Shown: one piece after another, positions 30,267 through 44,211 of the stretch
Position numbering within the stretch: the first letter of the stretch is position 1
Layout: the number at the start of each line of letters is the position of its first letter
Assembly (NCBI GenBank): GCA_040437565.1
Contig: JBDOQK010000019.1
Span: forward strand, 458,488-522,487
Direction: 5' to 3'
DNA: 64,000 bases
DNA from: Albugo candida
Taxonomy: Eukaryota; Oomycota; Peronosporomycetes; Albuginales
The notes under the pieces: generated by a model
The model's input: the letters and a program-made list of their open reading frames with translations, nothing else
Told to the model about the DNA's origin: nothing
The model's database searches: none
Translations under genes and position numbers: made by a program

Positions 30267-33240
30267 AAATAACTAGCTCCGCTGTTCTTTTGTTCTACTT
30301 TGCTTGCTTATACACTGTAAGTCATCGCTTGTCAAGAATCATCTTATGTTAAAAAGTCAAGAATCATCTGCATTGTTAGGAAGAATCTTTTTCGATGTGA
30401 AAAATGACGATTCTTTGTGTATAGCTTTTCAGCCAGGATGAGATTTCATAGCCAGGACACATGGGCATAAGCTTTATACGAAACCGAATTGAGCTGGGAG
30501 ACATTTTAAGGATTTTACATCCACTACATTATAATCATTTAAGGTTTGTCTGATTATATACCTTTCGCGTCTTCTCTCGTAAAAAATAGCTCCATTTTGT
30601 GCAGGAATGGTGGTAAGCGATCGAGCAGAAGAGTACTTTATCGTCAAGTTGTAACTCGAATCTGGATTCTACTAAAGGAGAAGAGTAGCCTGGCCAAAAT
30701 AAATGAGGAATGGTAAGGCTAACCAATCACCCTACTTCCAGCCAGCAAGAGCGTGAATTTTATAATACCTCGCTATCGTCAAAGATTGATGCGGGACAGT
30801 TCCTCAATTGGTCGACTGTGATACTATCGGGTGCGTTATCATGTCTCGCGCTCCAAGAACCATGTTCCATATCGAAACCAAGTGATACATTTTTTCCTCA
30901 ATAAAGTTTTCGGATGATGTTTGAAAAAGAACGTAGGGCAAGTACCACATCATGGAAAGCTTGTGTAATTCGTCGAGAAGCACCAATTCATGCGTGTACG
31001 TATTCGTCCAATTTTGGCGACGAGCTACTTGCTTTTCTATTGATCTTTTTCGAAGCCTTCCTACCTTTCTCGTAAACTTCATCCCGTGCATCTAGTGTGT
31101 CACCATCCATAAGCGATGATATTCGGGCTAACATCAACTTGCATCGCTCACCTGACTGCAATTAGACCATCCACAACGTATTCATAATTGTATCCTGTCT
31201 CGAGGCTCATTTTTTGCGCGCTTGGATGCCAACGTCGCATCAAACCTTTTTAATATGAAAGGCCTTCTCGACTTCTTTTACGCCTTCTTGAACGCTAAGA
31301 GTATGCCCGACCGCGTCTTATGAAGCAGAATGAGGTATCATTTTTGGAAGCATTCTGTGCAACGATGCGTTGTAATAGCCTCTGGATTCAGCACCACATT
31401 GACCATTGGTTATGAGTTGATACCGCGTGCGATGCGTGATTTACTGGTATGCACGTGGGATTCAAAGTGGATAACGACCACCTCTAGATGACTGGAAGTG
31501 GTCAAACAATACTTCGAATGATATTTAAGGCTTTACTTGGCTCAGCCCAAAAATTATGGCATCTCTCAATATTCATTTACTCAGTAGATAAAACGTGGCA
31601 CCCTAAATTCAAGAAAATGCTTGATGTACGCTTTGCTGGTCAAGCTTGTGAATTGATCAAATATCAACTAGGAAGGGAGCAAGACCTAAGAATATAGGGC
31701 CAAAACATTTCTCCCCTTGTGTATCAGTACATGGTGGAAATAAATGGACGGAAAGAAGATATTCTTGATGCTGCTTAAAGTCTAGCATTGCGTCAAAGAA
31801 GATTGAAAGAGGGCTGACTGCAGCATAATATAGTAATGTGGTTGACTCTGAGAACACCTTCAAGCCAACCATGCATGAGGCAAGGATGATCGGAAATGAA
31901 GCTTTTGCGCATTCAGTTCACACTCGCAGTTTAGGAAATGCACATAGAAGACTTGAAACAAGTAATTCTTTTAATATGGTCATTTAGGTTTGCTAGAGAA
32001 ACGCCTTTTCTAGATGTTGTAGTGCGGCTACTTGGTACTATCAAACCTTGTGTGATATGAAACTCGGTTGCTTCCGTGTCCCGATCAACCTTCCGCTCAA
32101 TCTTGTGAATGATCGCGGTTTGCAAGATATTTTGTAAACGATCAATTACAGAGTATATGTGCATTTGTAGCAAGAATCGACAAAAGGAATTCATATGCCA
32201 CATCCAATTTAACTGTCACTGGAAACTAGATGCGTGAATCCAGAACAATAAAGCAGTTCTGGCTCTTCTCTTCCTCTAAATTGATCATTCTGTCACCACC
32301 CCAGCCCACTTTGATGCAGCACAACGGATGTGCGAGATGCAAACGCCAAAGAATGCTAGACGTAGCTGCAGTCCTAGCTGTGGGAGTCAACGGATGCACA
32401 TATGGACGGAACGTTCTCAGTTGAGACCATTGGAACCGAGACGGGCCCGTTTATTTGATTATCCTCAAGTTCTCAGACGCGGAAGTGTGTACTGTCGTAT
32501 ATCCTATGACATCAACAAAATGCTCCACCGAATATTTAATAAACAAGTGAAGGTGCGACGAAGCCGTGCGATGAACCCGCTATCTCCATACTTGTCGAAA
32601 TGGAGCTTGTAAGAGCTTTGTGAAGTATTGAGGTGAAGAAAGCAATTCCTCTATCAAATTGCAGCATTATAAGGTCGGTGTGGAGCAGCCTCTCAGATGG
32701 TCTCAAGGCCCATTTAACCAATATTTGGTCTGCAGACCGCGAGTGGCACGTATCCTTCGCTTTTATTTTGAGCATGTCGAGAAGACTAATCCATGCACTT
32801 TGATGATGGGAGACATTATGTAGACGTGGATGTCGAATCGGCATTTTGCAGACCAATCAGGAAAAATCTTCTTTTGCTAGCTCTGGTCCTACAATGCAAA
32901 ATATAAGCACCGAAGCACTCGAATAGGTGTACTCTAGTCCCAAATCTGACGATCTATATTTTTCTTTTGCGTCTGTCTAAACATTGGAGACTTACAACGA
33001 ACTTCTTGGATTAGTTAATGGCTTCAATCTGAGTTGTAAAAGCGTCGTAACATAAAATGATTACACATTATGCAAGAAAGAAGAGTTTTATTTGCATGTA
33101 CAGCTTCAGATGACTTTTTCAGTACTTCTTACTACTTTTGAGTTCAACCAGATACCGATATGTGGTACCGATTCATGAATAGGACGAGCTTTTAAAGATT
33201 TAGTACAATTATGTTTGAACTGGATGCTTGAGCTCGGCAA
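30267..33240. other. Gene-poor stretch
   Basis: Short open frames only, the longest being 32328-32612 (+) with QRMHIWTERSQLRPLEPRR. None is intron-consistent or recognisable. It may be decayed coding or mobile DNA. Confidence 0.5.
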
Positions 33241-33581
33241 TGCTGGAGTGCTGCTGTTCACTTGAATGTACTTAATTCAGAATACACTTAAGCAATGCAA
33301 GTAGAATATTTTCGATATAGGGGCAAAGCTCTTCCAGAAGGGAACAATGCGTACCTGGTGGTCGTGCATTGTGGGATACACAGTGTTTGGACGTTACGGG
33401 AGGTAGCTGCTTTTAGGGATTGTGATGGTATGGTACTCGTTTGGGAATAATTGTCATAAAGAACCATGTTGCTCAACACTTTCCAGCTATGGTAGCCCAG
33501 ACTAGGTGAGCCTCCGTGTGTCCATAAAGTTGACATCCTCCTGCGCCATCAAGATTGAGCCACTGTTTTTCCGAGGAGATC

Positions 33582-36500
33582 ACAGTCTTCCTTCTAATCC
33601 GATACTTGTCGTACCTCTAGAATCATGCTAAATAGTCTGCTTTACGCCCGTCTTTTGACCCTCCGTTCTTATACTTCAAAAGGAACCACTGAAGCAGATG
33701 TCGTCCTCGCACCAGCAACATATTCTTCCTGTTCTTGAGGGTTTTTGATTTCTAGAATATTGCGTTGAGACCATGCTGGAGCTATATCGGCATCTTGTCG
33801 AGCATAAAATATAGCCCAACGCGTAAAGAATGCGTAATACTCCATTTTAAAGCATCAAGAAGCTCTGGGTCTCCTAATGTGTGCTGCAAAACGCGGTGAA
33901 ACGTCCCAATCTTCTTGAGCGCATTGCGTGGCTTCATTCAGTGCATCAGAAGACAAGCGTTTTCATTTTATCCATTTCATTCAAGTCTTCACGCTTAAGC
34001 AAAAGGAGCCACAAATCTGAGAGCGCCAGCCTGAACTGCACTAATACACCTATTCGCAAGCTCGCTGCATGTTTGTTGCGCTACAAAAAATCGAAGTGAG
34101 CGCAGAAATATTTCTTAAACTTTCTCCCAATCTGCTGAGCAGGTTGGAAAACCAATCGCTTACAGGTACGTACATCATTTGTAGCTATAAGGGCCAGTCT
34201 TCTTGATAGGGACAAATAGCAGAATATATGCCAAAGAAATGTTGACTACAGAGGCGCAGATTGGAGAAAGGTCGAGAAGGTATGTCGCCATCATAAGAAG
34301 CGGCGCTGATGCTCGAAATCGTACTCATCTTATATCTGACGTGGAAGTAGGCTTGTTGCTGATATTTCTGGCATATAAGCCGTGGTAGACGTCACCAAAT
34401 GATTTACTTGCTTTTGATACATGCCAACTCAGAACAATAGTAACGCATACTCTCATCTCATTCGTTGCAGCCCAAGTATCAGATAATGCAAAGTAATTTG
34501 GACCCGAGAATTGCATGGATTAGATCAGTAAATGAGATACAAAGAAAAGCAATATTAATTGTGATCGAGCGATTGCTATACATTTGATTAAGGTGAAGAT
34601 AAATAGGCTTCGTGCTCGATTTTTTTATATTTGATTTGGCCTCCTGCTTGATTCATTTTGCTACTTGTCGTTCTTGCTCAAATGATTTTATACTTGACAT
34701 TGAATTAGATTTTAGCGTGAATCGGAGCTTATTTGAATTACGAAGGTGTCGTTCTTTTCATCGGCCGAAATAAGTGCTGTTCCGTGCAGCCGTGTTGATA
34801 TGATAATATATCTAGCGCAAACAGACTAAAAGATCGATGTGAGGGTGCCGACTGATACACGTTCAATGTCTTGATGCTTTTCCAAAGATTTTCTACTGCA
34901 GCTTTTCTACTGATGTGCAGTGACGCACTATAATAAAGAGATATCATATTTAAATCTTACTGCACGCTTTCGCGATGCCTAGCACATCATTTCTATCTCT
35001 TCTTTAAAATTATAAGATCGGTACGCCATTAGCGATAATACGCGCAATTTCAGGTACGTCATGTTTGATGTATACACGACGTACTCTTTCGATTCTTGTT
35101 TGATCCCCGAATGTACTACGANNNNNNNNNNNNNNNNNNNNNNNNNNNNNNNNNNNNNNNNNNNNNNNNNNNNNNNNNNNNNNNNNNNNNNNNNNNNNNN
35201 NNNNNNNNNNNNNNNNNNNNNACAGTCTTCCTTCTAATCCGATACTTGTCGTACCTCTAGAATCATGCTAAATAGTCTGCTTTACGCCCGTCTTTTGACC
35301 CTCCGTTCTTATACTTCAAAAGGAACCACTGAAGCAGATGTCGTCCTCGCACCAGCAACATATTCTTCCTGTTCTTGAGGGTTTTTGATTTCTAGAATAT
35401 TGCGTTGAGACCATGCTGGAGCTATATCGGCATCTTGTCGAGCATAAAATATAGCCCAACGCGTAAAGAATGCGTAATACTCCATTTTAAAGCATCAAGA
35501 AGCTCTGGGTCTCCTAATGTGTGCTGCAAAACGCGGTGAAACGTCCCAATCTTCTTGAGCGCATTGCGTGGCTTCATTCAGTGCATCAGAAGACAAGCGT
35601 TTTCATTTTATCCATTTCATTCAAGTCTTCACGCTTAAGCAAAAGGAGCCACAAATCTGAGAGCGCCAGCCTGAACTGCACTAATACACCTATTCGCAAG
35701 CTCGCTGCATGTTTGTTGCGCTACAAAAAATCGAAGTGAGCGCAGAAATATTTCTTAAACTTTCTCCCAATCTGCTGAGCAGGTTGGAAAACCAATCGCT
35801 TACAGGTACGTACATCATTTGTAGCTATAAGGGCCAGTCTTCTTGATAGGGACAAATAGCAGAATATATGCCAAAGAAATGTTGACTACAGAGGCGCAGA
35901 TTGGAGAAAGGTCGAGAAGGTATGTCGCCATCATAAGAAGCGGCGCTGATGCTCGAAATCGTACTCATCTTATATCTGACGTGGAAGTAGGCTTGTTGCT
36001 GATATTTCTGGCATATAAGCCGTGGTAGACGTCACCAAATGATTTACTTGCTTTTGATACATGCCAACTCAGAACAATAGTAACGCATACTCTCATCTCA
36101 TTCGTTGCAGCCCAAGTATCAGATAATGCAAAGTAATTTGGACCCGAGAATTGCATGGATTAGATCAGTAAATGAGATACAAAGAAAAGCAATATTAATT
36201 GTGATCGAGCGATTGCTATACATTTGATTAAGGTGAAGATAAATAGGCTTCGTGCTCGATTTTTTTATATTTGATTTGGCCTCCTGCTTGATTCATTTTG
36301 CTACTTGTCGTTCTTGCTCAAATGATTTTATACTTGACATTGAATTAGATTTTAGCGTGAATCGGAGCTTATTTGAATTACGAAGGTGTCGTTCTTTTCA
36401 TCGGCCGAAATAAGTGCTGTTCCGTGCAGCCGTGTTGATATGATAATATATCTAGCGCAAACAGACTAAAAGATCGATGTGAGGGTGCCGACTGATACAC

Positions 36501-36761
36501 GTTCAATGTCTTGATGCTTTTCCAAAGATTTTCTACTGCAGCTTTTCTACTGATGTGCAGTGACGCACTATAATAAAGAGATATCATATTTAAATCTTAC
36601 TGCACGCTTTCGCGATGCCTAGCACATCATTTCTATCTCTTCTTTAAAATTATAAGATCGGTACGCCATTAGCGATAATACGCGCAATTTCAGGTACGTC
36701 ATGTTTGATGTATACACGACGTACTCTTTCGATTCTTGTTTGATCCCCGAATGTACTACGA
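33582..36761. other. False duplication, 1540 bp, around the gap at 35122-35221
   Basis: 33582-35121 (ACAGTCTTCC to ACTACGA) equals 35222-36761 at an exact offset of 1640. All open frames in the first copy recur identically in the second. The 100-N placeholder sits exactly at the joint. Confidence 0.95.
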
Positions 36762-37033
36762 AACTCTCAAACACAAAACGTAACTTACGATGATTCCTAA
36801 TGGCTCCGAGATTTATTTATTTTACCCACTTGCCTTCCATTGTGAAATCAACCAGTCATCCTCCTTTGAAAGGTATTGTTTATCAATTCTGAAAATGCAC
36901 AAAATGGAGTTTTCTTCTATTCGTACACGCACCGTGCAGCTCTATTTGTCTTCATTAAAGCTTCAAATACCAGTTCATGCCTACAATCCACGCTCATCGC
37001 GATTGTTAAGAAATCGATGTGTTATGAGTGCTC

Positions 37034-38879
37034 GAGCACTGCATAAGTCGAAGCTTTGGTCCGATAAGCACAATTAAGGCATTCGATATCGTTTGTAGCA
37101 GTTCGCTAAATGCTTGAATATCGTTGTCGTTGATAGGGATTCGAACAAAAATCTCACACAATCCTTTGACACTAATTTGATTATTCATTTCCTTCTCCGT
37201 TATAACTTTAATTCGCCATACTTCACAGTTTCTTTCACCGGACTGCTCTTGTCTCTTTTTCGATAATTGTTGGAAATCTTGATTTCCAAACCGTAAAATT
37301 TCTTCGGCATCAATCAACGCACGGCATTGAGCTGTTTCTCTTCGGGTACTTACGTATATGGGGTACCCCACACGGTGATTCAAACGGTGATAATTGATTT
37401 CAAGTAAATCTGATACTCCAGTCTTGGTTTATTTAGTGAAAGCCATGTTTCCAGTAATGCGTATGCCGCTGCTTCTTCAATTGCCATCCGTCTCAGCACG
37501 GATCATTTGATAGATTGTTATTAAACCACAATTGAAATAATCTTTTTTGCCTCCGGTTGGGTAGATTTTGAGCTACGCAACCTTATATCCTCAAAGACCC
37601 TACGAATATCTTGCATATACCGAAAAATCGCATTTATCCTTTGTGTGTGCGCTGGGTATTTTTTGCGTTACCTGCTACATTCACGTTCCTCAACAGCTTA
37701 TTTTCTTTTGTATTCCCTCATTAACATTCAGAATCAAACTAATTGGACTCCACTGCTTCATCTTACTCCAGCTAACTATGTTGCTGATTTTGATATTTCT
37801 TCGTAAACCATTTACCAGTGCTGTTCGACTTTAAATGCCATTCCACAACCAAGCACGTGACATGAATGCTCTTAAATTTCATATGTGCTATCAAAAGTTT
37901 GAAAATNNNNNNNNNNNNNNNNNNNNNNNNNNNNNNNNNNNNNNNNNNNNNNNNNNNNNNNNNNNNNNNNNNNNNNNNNNNNNNNNNNNNNNNNNNNNNN
38001 NNNNNNGAGCACTGCATAAGTCGAAGCTTTGGTCCGATAAGCACAATTAAGGCATTCGATATCGTTTGTAGCAGTTCGCTAAATGCTTGAATATCGTTGT
38101 CGTTGATAGGGATTCGAACAAAAATCTCACACAATCCTTTGACACTAATTTGATTATTCATTTCCTTCTCCGTTATAACTTTAATTCGCCATACTTCACA
38201 GTTTCTTTCACCGGACTGCTCTTGTCTCTTTTTCGATAATTGTTGGAAATCTTGATTTCCAAACCGTAAAATTTCTTCGGCATCAATCAACGCACGGCAT
38301 TGAGCTGTTTCTCTTCGGGTACTTACGTATATGGGGTACCCCACACGGTGATTCAAACGGTGATAATTGATTTCAAGTAAATCTGATACTCCAGTCTTGG
38401 TTTATTTAGTGAAAGCCATGTTTCCAGTAATGCGTATGCCGCTGCTTCTTCAATTGCCATCCGTCTCAGCACGGATCATTTGATAGATTGTTATTAAACC
38501 ACAATTGAAATAATCTTTTTTGCCTCCGGTTGGGTAGATTTTGAGCTACGCAACCTTATATCCTCAAAGACCCTACGAATATCTTGCATATACCGAAAAA
38601 TCGCATTTATCCTTTGTGTGTGCGCTGGGTATTTTTTGCGTTACCTGCTACATTCACGTTCCTCAACAGCTTATTTTCTTTTGTATTCCCTCATTAACAT
38701 TCAGAATCAAACTAATTGGACTCCACTGCTTCATCTTACTCCAGCTAACTATGTTGCTGATTTTGATATTTCTTCGTAAACCATTTACCAGTGCTGTTCG
38801 ACTTTAAATGCCATTCCACAACCAAGCACGTGACATGAATGCTCTTAAATTTCATATGTGCTATCAAAAGTTTGAAAAT
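37034..38879. other. False duplication, 873 bp, around the gap at 37907-38006
   Basis: 37034-37906 (GAGCACTGCATAAG to TTTGAAAAT) equals 38007-38879 at an offset of 973. Confidence 0.95.
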
Positions 38880-38909
38880 AAACAGATTTTACACACATCG
38901 TTTGCAATC

Positions 38910-41900
38910 ACTTATCCCTTCTTCTATACTTCTCTCCAAATACCGTATTGAAGAAAACGCAATATACTTTTTCATTGTATTTAACTCCACGCCATGATCG
39001 TTGCATTTTCGCCAATGATATATCTTTCGCCATATACGGGAGCATCATTCAGCCACAAGATCAGCCCTTCAACATGTAGCGGTTCGATCATACGTTTAGC
39101 CACCTGCTGAGTGGAAGCCATTGCGTTTGTGATCTCCGGATTGCCCTGCTTACAATACAAAGACCATTGATCCCATATAAAAAAAATCTCTACGACAATC
39201 ATCCGGTCATCCAAGTGTACTTGATCATAAAGCATGAGTAAGTCGAATGGATAATAACATATTTCATTCCAGGTGAGTAAGGACGACCTCCAAGTGCTGC
39301 AAATTTACAGTAGAATCCGCGAAATAAGCCTGGTCTTTAATGCAAAGTTCGATTCGGCTACCGCGCCTGCTTGTCGAGCGTTTCGTAATTTCTGACAAGT
39401 AAATCTAATTTTTTTTTCTCTTCAGCTGTCCATTCGTTTCTTTTAGCGTGATTAATACATAACCCTTCTCATCGCTACTGAGATCACCAATGTCGCCAGG
39501 AAGTTTACTTTTACAATCTTGGGGAATTCCACACTTGTGATCATTTTGTAGGGCATTATCTTAGGCAATTCTGTACATTTGTTTCTCCCTTGTTCCAAGT
39601 AAAACTGCCAACGTGACGTCCTAACCTTATTCGTCAAGAGCCGATCGATAACCACGGTTTTTATTTTCGGTGGCATTTTGAGATCATCACCGAAGGGTCC
39701 CCGTCATACAATTCTCCTAGGTCTAGCGATACTATACAGCACTCAGAACCAGAAAGTCATATTTACTGACAATTTCGGATTGTTGCTTTTGCTCATCACT
39801 TCCAAGTACGGCCATTTTTTGGCTGTAGTGTTTGATTTCGTTTTCACTTACCTCTAAGGTAACTTGATGACAGTATTGCTACTTCGGAAAGCACATCGAT
39901 CAACTTTGAAGAGAATTCTCGTACTGCCGCTCTCAAAATTTCTTAACGTTATCTGGTACTCGAAACAAACTTGTAGCGTTATCTTTTTCAGAAGTAATTC
40001 GGTCGGCGGGCTGCATTTTATCGACCACTTAAGGGTTGATAGTCTCCAGCGCATCTCACCACAAATTCCTTACAAGACTCTAAAGCGTCGATAGTTCACT
40101 TGGCAGTACTTGTTACTACGGCGTATTCCACATATTGATGCAAGCCATGCTGATCCGAAACTTCTGCACAATCTAGTTTCTCGGTGGAGTTGGACTTGAT
40201 CAAGCGTCCATTAAAATTATGCTTAGCCTGGATTTTGGGTATTCGAATAAGAATTAAAAAAATATGTGGCCGGCCTCTTCGGCTTCCCTATAACACTTGA
40301 ATCAATATCTCCCCATCACCCCCAACGGTTTTTTTTGCTATTCGATTTGCATGATTTGTTGCTTGATTAACGCGTTTTCATGGAATTCTTATAAGCCAAG
40401 ACTATGTTTTACTTTTATTTTTACACTCCGAGCAAATTTTTTTGAGCAAGCTGTGGTGCATTTGTAATCCGGATATCACCCGAATAGTCGGTCATTTCGG
40501 TCTCTCCGCGACTATTTCTTCTCTTAGAGTACCAACGAGATCTTTAATAGATCTAGTTCTATCACCGTGGCCTTTATCGAGATGTGTGATTATCCTACTG
40601 TCTGCTTCAAATTGAATCAAGACAATAGTGCGTTTTGTATCGTCAAAATGTGTTGTGGTTTCTTCGAAAAGAACAAAATCGTAAACCCTGTATAGTAACA
40701 AAGCGTTAGGCGACTGGAAACGCCTCTTCGTTGGTTCTGAAATTAGAGAAGTATAAGACCTAAAATAAAATAATTATTGATGTCTTGTTCAATCTTCTAT
40801 ATTATCTTCCGGAAGTTTTGATGTTTGCACCTCACTTCGCTGTTCAAGCATGTGAAATTCGTGCTCCAAAAAATATCAACGAAGCTTAGCAGGATGATGG
40901 ATTAATCAGATGTTGCAAATGTAGGCAAGGCTTTAGTATAATCAACCCAAATGATGCAGACAAGATGGTAACCCATACCTAAGCAATTAGATCGGAGTAA
41001 GTGTAACGAAATCCTTCACGTTCTGTACTCTCGCCTCATGTTTATCATGATACCATCAAGTACACTATTTCAGCGCAAGTGGATAGAAATGAACGAAGTG
41101 GCCAGGGGATAGAGTTCAACACTTTCGAAGATAGACACTACGATGATTAGCGTGTGCCAATGACAAGACTCTTATGCCGTAAACAAGTGCTAGCCCCAAC
41201 AATCGAAATCAGATGCACCTAAACGTTTCGACGGAATCTCAATGCATAAAGCAGGAAGATTATGAAAGTGAAGCCTACCACGATCATTAGAAAGCGATCC
41301 GTGACTAGATGGGCTGATTTTTGACAACGTTAGAGTGATCTCGCAAACCTCTATCACAGACTTAATTAATGGTGTCGAAGATAAGGTGAGCACTCNNNNN
41401 NNNNNNNNNNNNNNNNNNNNNNNNNNNNNNNNNNNNNNNNNNNNNNNNNNNNNNNNNNNNNNNNNNNNNNNNNNNNNNNNNNNNNNNNNNNNNNNACTTA
41501 TCCCTTCTTCTATACTTCTCTCCAAATACCGTATTGAAGAAAACGCAATATACTTTTTCATGGGATTTAACTCCACGCCATGATCGTTGCATTTTCGCCA
41601 ATGATATATCTTTCGCCATATACGGGAGCATCATTCAGCCACAAGATCAGCCCTTCAACATGTAGCGGTTCGATCATACGTTTAGCCACCTGCTGAGTGG
41701 AAGCCATTGCGTTTGTGATCTCCGGATTGCCCTGCTTACAATACAAAGACCATTGATCCCATATAAAAAAAATCTCTACGACAATCATCCGGTCATCCAA
41801 GTGTACTTGATCATAAAGCATGAGTAAGTCGAATGGATAATAACATATTTCATTCCAGGTGAGTAAGGACGACCTCCAAGTGCTGCAAATTTACAGTAGA

Positions 41901-43981
41901 ATCCGCGAAATAAGCCTGGTCTTTAATGCAAAGTTCGATTCGGCTACCGCGCCTGCTTGTCGAGCGTTTCGTAATTTCTGACAAGTAAATCTAATTTTTT
42001 TTTCTCTTCAGCTGTCCATTCGTTTCTTTTAGCGTGATTAATACATAACCCTTCTCATCGCTACTGAGATCACCAATGTCGCCAGGAAGTTTACTTTTAC
42101 AATCTTGGGGAATTCCACACTTGTGATCATTTTGTAGGGCATTATCTTAGGCAATTCTGTACATTTGTTTCTCCCTTGTTCCAAGTAAAACTGCCAACGT
42201 GACGTCCTAACCTTATTCGTCAAGAGCCGATCGATAACCACGGTTTTTATTTTCGGTGGCATTTTGAGATCATCACCGAAGGGTCCCCGTCATACAATTC
42301 TCCTAGGTCTAGCGATACTATACAGCACTCAGAACCAGAAAGTCATATTTACTGACAATTTCGGATTGTTGCTTTTGCTCATCACTTCCAAGTACGGCCA
42401 TTTTTTGGCTGTAGTGTTTGATTTCGTTTTCACTTACCTCTAAGGTAACTTGATGACAGTATTGCTACTTCGGAAAGCACATCGATCAACTTTGAAGAGA
42501 ATTCTCGTACTGCCGCTCTCAAAATTTCTTAACGTTATCTGGTACTCGAAACAAACTTGTAGCGTTATCTTTTTCAGAAGTAATTCGGTCGGCGGGCTGC
42601 ATTTTATCGACCACTTAAGGGTTGATAGTCTCCAGCGCATCTCACCACAAATTCCTTACAAGACTCTAAAGCGTCGATAGTTCACTTGGCAGTACTTGTT
42701 ACTACGGCGTATTCCACATATTGATGCAAGCCATGCTGATCCGAAACTTCTGCACAATCTAGTTTCTCGGTGGAGTTGGACTTGATCAAGCGTCCATTAA
42801 AATTATGCTTAGCCTGGATTTTGGGTATTCGAATAAGAATTAAAAAAATATGTGGCCGGCCTCTTCGGCTTCCCTATAACACTTGAATCAATATCTCCCC
42901 ATCACCCCCAACGGTTTTTTTTGCTATTCGATTTGCATGATTTGTTGCTTGATTAACGCGTTTTCATGGAATTCTTATAAGCCAAGACTATGTTTTACTT
43001 TTATTTTTACACTCCGAGCAAATTTTTTTGAGCAAGCTGTGGTGCATTTGTAATCCGGATATCACCCGAATAGTCGGTCATTTCGGTCTCTCCGCGACTA
43101 TTTCTTCTCTTAGAGTACCAACGAGATCTTTAATAGATCTAGTTCTATCACCGTGGCCTTTATCGAGATGTGTGATTATCCTACTGTCTGCTTCAAATTG
43201 AATCAAGACAATAGTGCGTTTTGTATCGTCAAAATGTGTTGTGGTTTCTTCGAAAAGAACAAAATCGTAAACCCTGTATAGTAACAAAGCGTTAGGCGAC
43301 TGGAAACGCCTCTTCGTTGGTTCTGAAATTAGAGAAGTATAAGACCTAAAATAAAATAATTATTGATGTCTTGTTCAATCTTCTATATTATCTTCCGGAA
43401 GTTTTGATGTTTGCACCTCACTTCGCTGTTCAAGCATGTGAAATTCGTGCTCCAAAAAATATCAACGAAGCTTAGCAGGATGATGGATTAATCAGATGTT
43501 GCAAATGTAGGCAAGGCTTTAGTATAATCAACCCAAATGATGCAGACAAGATGGTAACCCATACCTAAGCAATTAGATCGGAGTAAGTGTAACGAAATCC
43601 TTCACGTTCTGTACTCTCGCCTCATGTTTATCATGATACCATCAAGTACACTATTTCAGCGCAAGTGGATAGAAATGAACGAAGTGGCCAGGGGATAGAG
43701 TTCAACACTTTCGAAGATAGACACTACGATGATTAGCGTGTGCCAATGACAAGACTCTTATGCCGTAAACAAGTGCTAGCCCCAACAATCGAAATCAGAT
43801 GCACCTAAACGTTTCGACGGAATCTCAATGCATAAAGCAGGAAGATTATGAAAGTGAAGCCTACCACGATCATTAGAAAGCGATCCGTGACTAGATGGGC
43901 TGATTTTTGACAACGTTAGAGTGATCTCGCAAACCTCTATCACAGACTTAATTAATGGTGTCGAAGATAAGGTGAGCACTC
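38910..43981. other. False duplication, 2486 bp, around the gap at 41396-41495
   Basis: 38910-41395 equals 41496-43981 at an offset of 2586. The only difference I noticed is about two bases near the start of the second copy (TTCATTGTATTTAA versus TTCATGGGATTTAA), as expected of a low-quality contig end. Confidence 0.93.
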
Positions 43982-44211
43982 TGGATGAGTACTGTTTCTA
44001 GAACCACAAGTCAGATTAATTATTTTTATCAAACTTTAGTTGAAGAGCTTATTTCCTGCACACTGGAACTGGACACTACTTTATCACGCTTATATACATG
44101 TTTGACTGCTATCATATCGGCTACACAAAATCCCCTGAACCACATTCCACCCAAGTGAAAAAAAGTAAAGCCAACCCAAGCAGTTGTATCGAAGTAGCAG
44201 CTCGAGATCAC

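Larger units (their letters stand above)
33240..44211 (-). other. Candidate intron-rich or decayed minus-strand gene
   Basis: After removing the three false duplications, the minus strand carries a series of exon-like open segments separated by short stop-rich stretches. In transcription order: AWVGFTFFHLGGMWFRGFC (about 44.2 kb), VYDFVLFEETTTHFDDTKRT (about 43.3), IDRLLTNKVRTSRWQFYLEQ (about 42.2), VHLDDRMIVVEIFFIWDQWS with LHVEGLILWLNDAPVYGERY (about 41.7), MAIEEAAAYALLETWLSLNK and CRALIDAEEILRFGNQDFQQ (about 38.4-38.2), QWLNLDGAGGCQLYGHTEAH (about 33.5). Their composition is protein-like rather than random. I recognise no family and could not join them reliably. It could be one large multi-exon gene or several remnants. 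Confidence 0.25.

Noticed and set aside
36790-37077. 95-codon plus-strand frame and its neighbours as genes
   Set aside because: No family, no conserved start context, and they overlap the falsely duplicated contig ends.
33582-43981. Tandem segmental duplications as recent gene amplification
   Set aside because: Repeats end exactly at 100-N placeholders and are essentially identical, which is contig-end overlap.
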